Below, one piece after another: positions 6,247 through 6,413 of a DNA stretch of 6,413 nucleotides. Both the position numbers and the translations under genes were made by a program. The DNA comes from CAIYMF01 sp943329595 (GTDB lineage: Bacteria; Actinomycetota; Actinomycetes; S36-B12; CAIYMF01), in assembly GCA_943329595.2 (NCBI GenBank), contig CALQEM020000197.1, positions 1-6,413 of the forward strand, given 5' to 3'. Numbering within the stretch: position 1 is the stretch's first letter; every line of letters starts with the position of its first letter. Under the pieces are notes generated by a model that worked only from the letters and a program-made list of their open reading frames with translations, ran no database searches and was not told where the DNA came from.

Positions 6247-6266
6247 TCAGCCTGAGTGTGCCAGCC
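6236..6266 (+). other. imperfect palindrome at the groES transcription start; degenerate second operator or RNA hairpin
   Basis: GGCTGGCACTCTC (6236-6248) pairs with GAGTGTGCCAGCC (6254-6266) around the five-base loop AGCCT. Twelve of thirteen positions pair; 6245/6257 is a T-T mismatch. It contains GCACTC and GAGTG half-sites like CIRCE, but the spacing between them is seven bases rather than nine. No T-tract follows, so a classical terminator is unlikely. Both a second HrcA site and a 5'-end mRNA stem are possible. Confidence 0.7.
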
Positions 6267-6308
6267 GATTCAGGGCCCGGCACCCGCGACGACGGGTCCA
6301 CGAATCGG
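6265..6308 (+). other. second stem-loop in the groES 5' leader
   Basis: An outer stem pairs CCGATTC (6265-6271) with GAATCGG (6302-6308), seven base pairs. After a small internal loop, an inner stem pairs GGGCCCG (6273-6279) with CGGGTCC (6293-6299), seven pairs including one G-U. The apical loop is 13 bases. It begins where the preceding palindrome ends, so the two stems could stack. It does not cover the ribosome binding site. Pairing was found by eye and no energy was computed. Confidence 0.55.
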
Positions 6309-6340
6309 ACTGTCCTGTCAATCCACTCATCCCGCAAGGG

Positions 6341-6345
6341 GGAGG
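6341..6345 (+). promoter_or_regulatory. ribosome binding site of groES
   Basis: GGAGG within a longer purine run lies six bases before the GTG at 6352 and sets the groES start. CCC (6331-6333) and GGG (6338-6340) just upstream could form a tiny hairpin closed by a GCAA tetraloop. Confidence 0.85.
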
Positions 6346-6351
6346 TAGACC

Positions 6352-6413
6352 GTGTCGGTCACCATCAAGCCGCTTGAGGATCGAATCCTCGTTCAGCCGC
6401 TTGACGCCGAGCA
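6352..6413 (+). CDS. groES: GroES co-chaperonin, 3'-truncated by window edge
   Basis: GroES is the heptameric 10-kDa lid of the GroEL folding chamber in the cytoplasm. Only the first 20 codons are present: the frame reads M-S-V-T-I-K-P-L-E-D-R-I-L-V-Q-P-L-D-A-E. The pattern I-K-P-L-x-D-R-I/V-x-V is the conserved first strand of the family, and the sequence resembles actinobacterial GroES. The GTG start is supported by GGAGG at 6341-6345. Control is by a housekeeping-type promoter with an overlapping CIRCE operator, so HrcA-mediated heat-shock repression is expected. A groEL gene may follow outside the window, as in many actinobacteria, but this cannot be seen. Confidence 0.95.
   Translation, partial: MSVTIKPLEDRILVQPLDAE

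Noticed and set aside
6236..6266. Intrinsic terminator for the upstream operon
   Set aside because: The stem is strong but is followed by GATTCAGG rather than a T-run, and it lies at or after the predicted groES start, where termination would also silence groES.
1..6413. Defence system, prophage, insertion sequence, CRISPR array or tRNA gene
   Set aside because: No transposase, terminal inverted repeats, regularly spaced repeats, cloverleaf or nuclease-like protein is visible; nearly all bases are covered by the genes listed.

Overview
This is a high-GC, gene-dense stretch of an actinobacterial chromosome. The order alpha/beta hydrolase, tsaE, tsaB, rimI, tsaD, then groES behind a CIRCE operator is the arrangement known from actinobacteria, where alanine racemase usually lies just upstream. 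The GroES N-terminus and the gene order suit Micrococcales, perhaps Microbacteriaceae. That placement is inference from remembered family patterns, not a search. All genes lie on the + strand.

Layout. Bases 1-993 hold the 3' part of an alpha/beta hydrolase whose frame is open from the first base, so its start lies outside the window. tsaE (990-1460) overlaps it by 4 bases. A single-pass exported protein of unknown function (1520-2077) sits between tsaE and tsaB. tsaB (2119-2775), rimI (2772-3284) and tsaD (3277-4329) follow with 4- and 8-base overlaps. A secreted or lipid-anchored NodB-type polysaccharide deacetylase (4388-5263) comes next and overlaps a homocysteine S-methyltransferase (5260-6207) by 4 bases. 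Bases 6208-6351 are the groES control region, and groES begins at 6352 and runs off the window.

How the genes fit together. TsaE, TsaB and TsaD are the bacterial machinery that puts threonylcarbamoyl on A37 of ANN-decoding tRNAs (t6A). The L-threonylcarbamoyladenylate-forming enzyme TsaC/TsaC2 is not in the window. RimI is an N-alpha-acetyltransferase classically linked to ribosomal protein S18 and routinely found in this cluster. The overlaps point to one translationally coupled unit. The two envelope proteins (unknown exported protein and deacetylase) and the methionine-forming methyltransferase look like lineage-specific passengers.

The richest non-coding signal is at 6189-6345. A near-consensus HrcA operator (CIRCE) straddles the end of the methyltransferase gene and has a perfect -35 box in its spacer. 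A second, partly degenerate palindrome sharing a 12-base direct repeat with the first lies at the predicted transcription start. A second stem-loop follows immediately in the 5' leader. I found no RNA genes, insertion sequences, CRISPR arrays, phage genes or defence genes. No wholly new system is evident; the best leads are the groES leader architecture and the unknown exported protein inside the t6A cluster.
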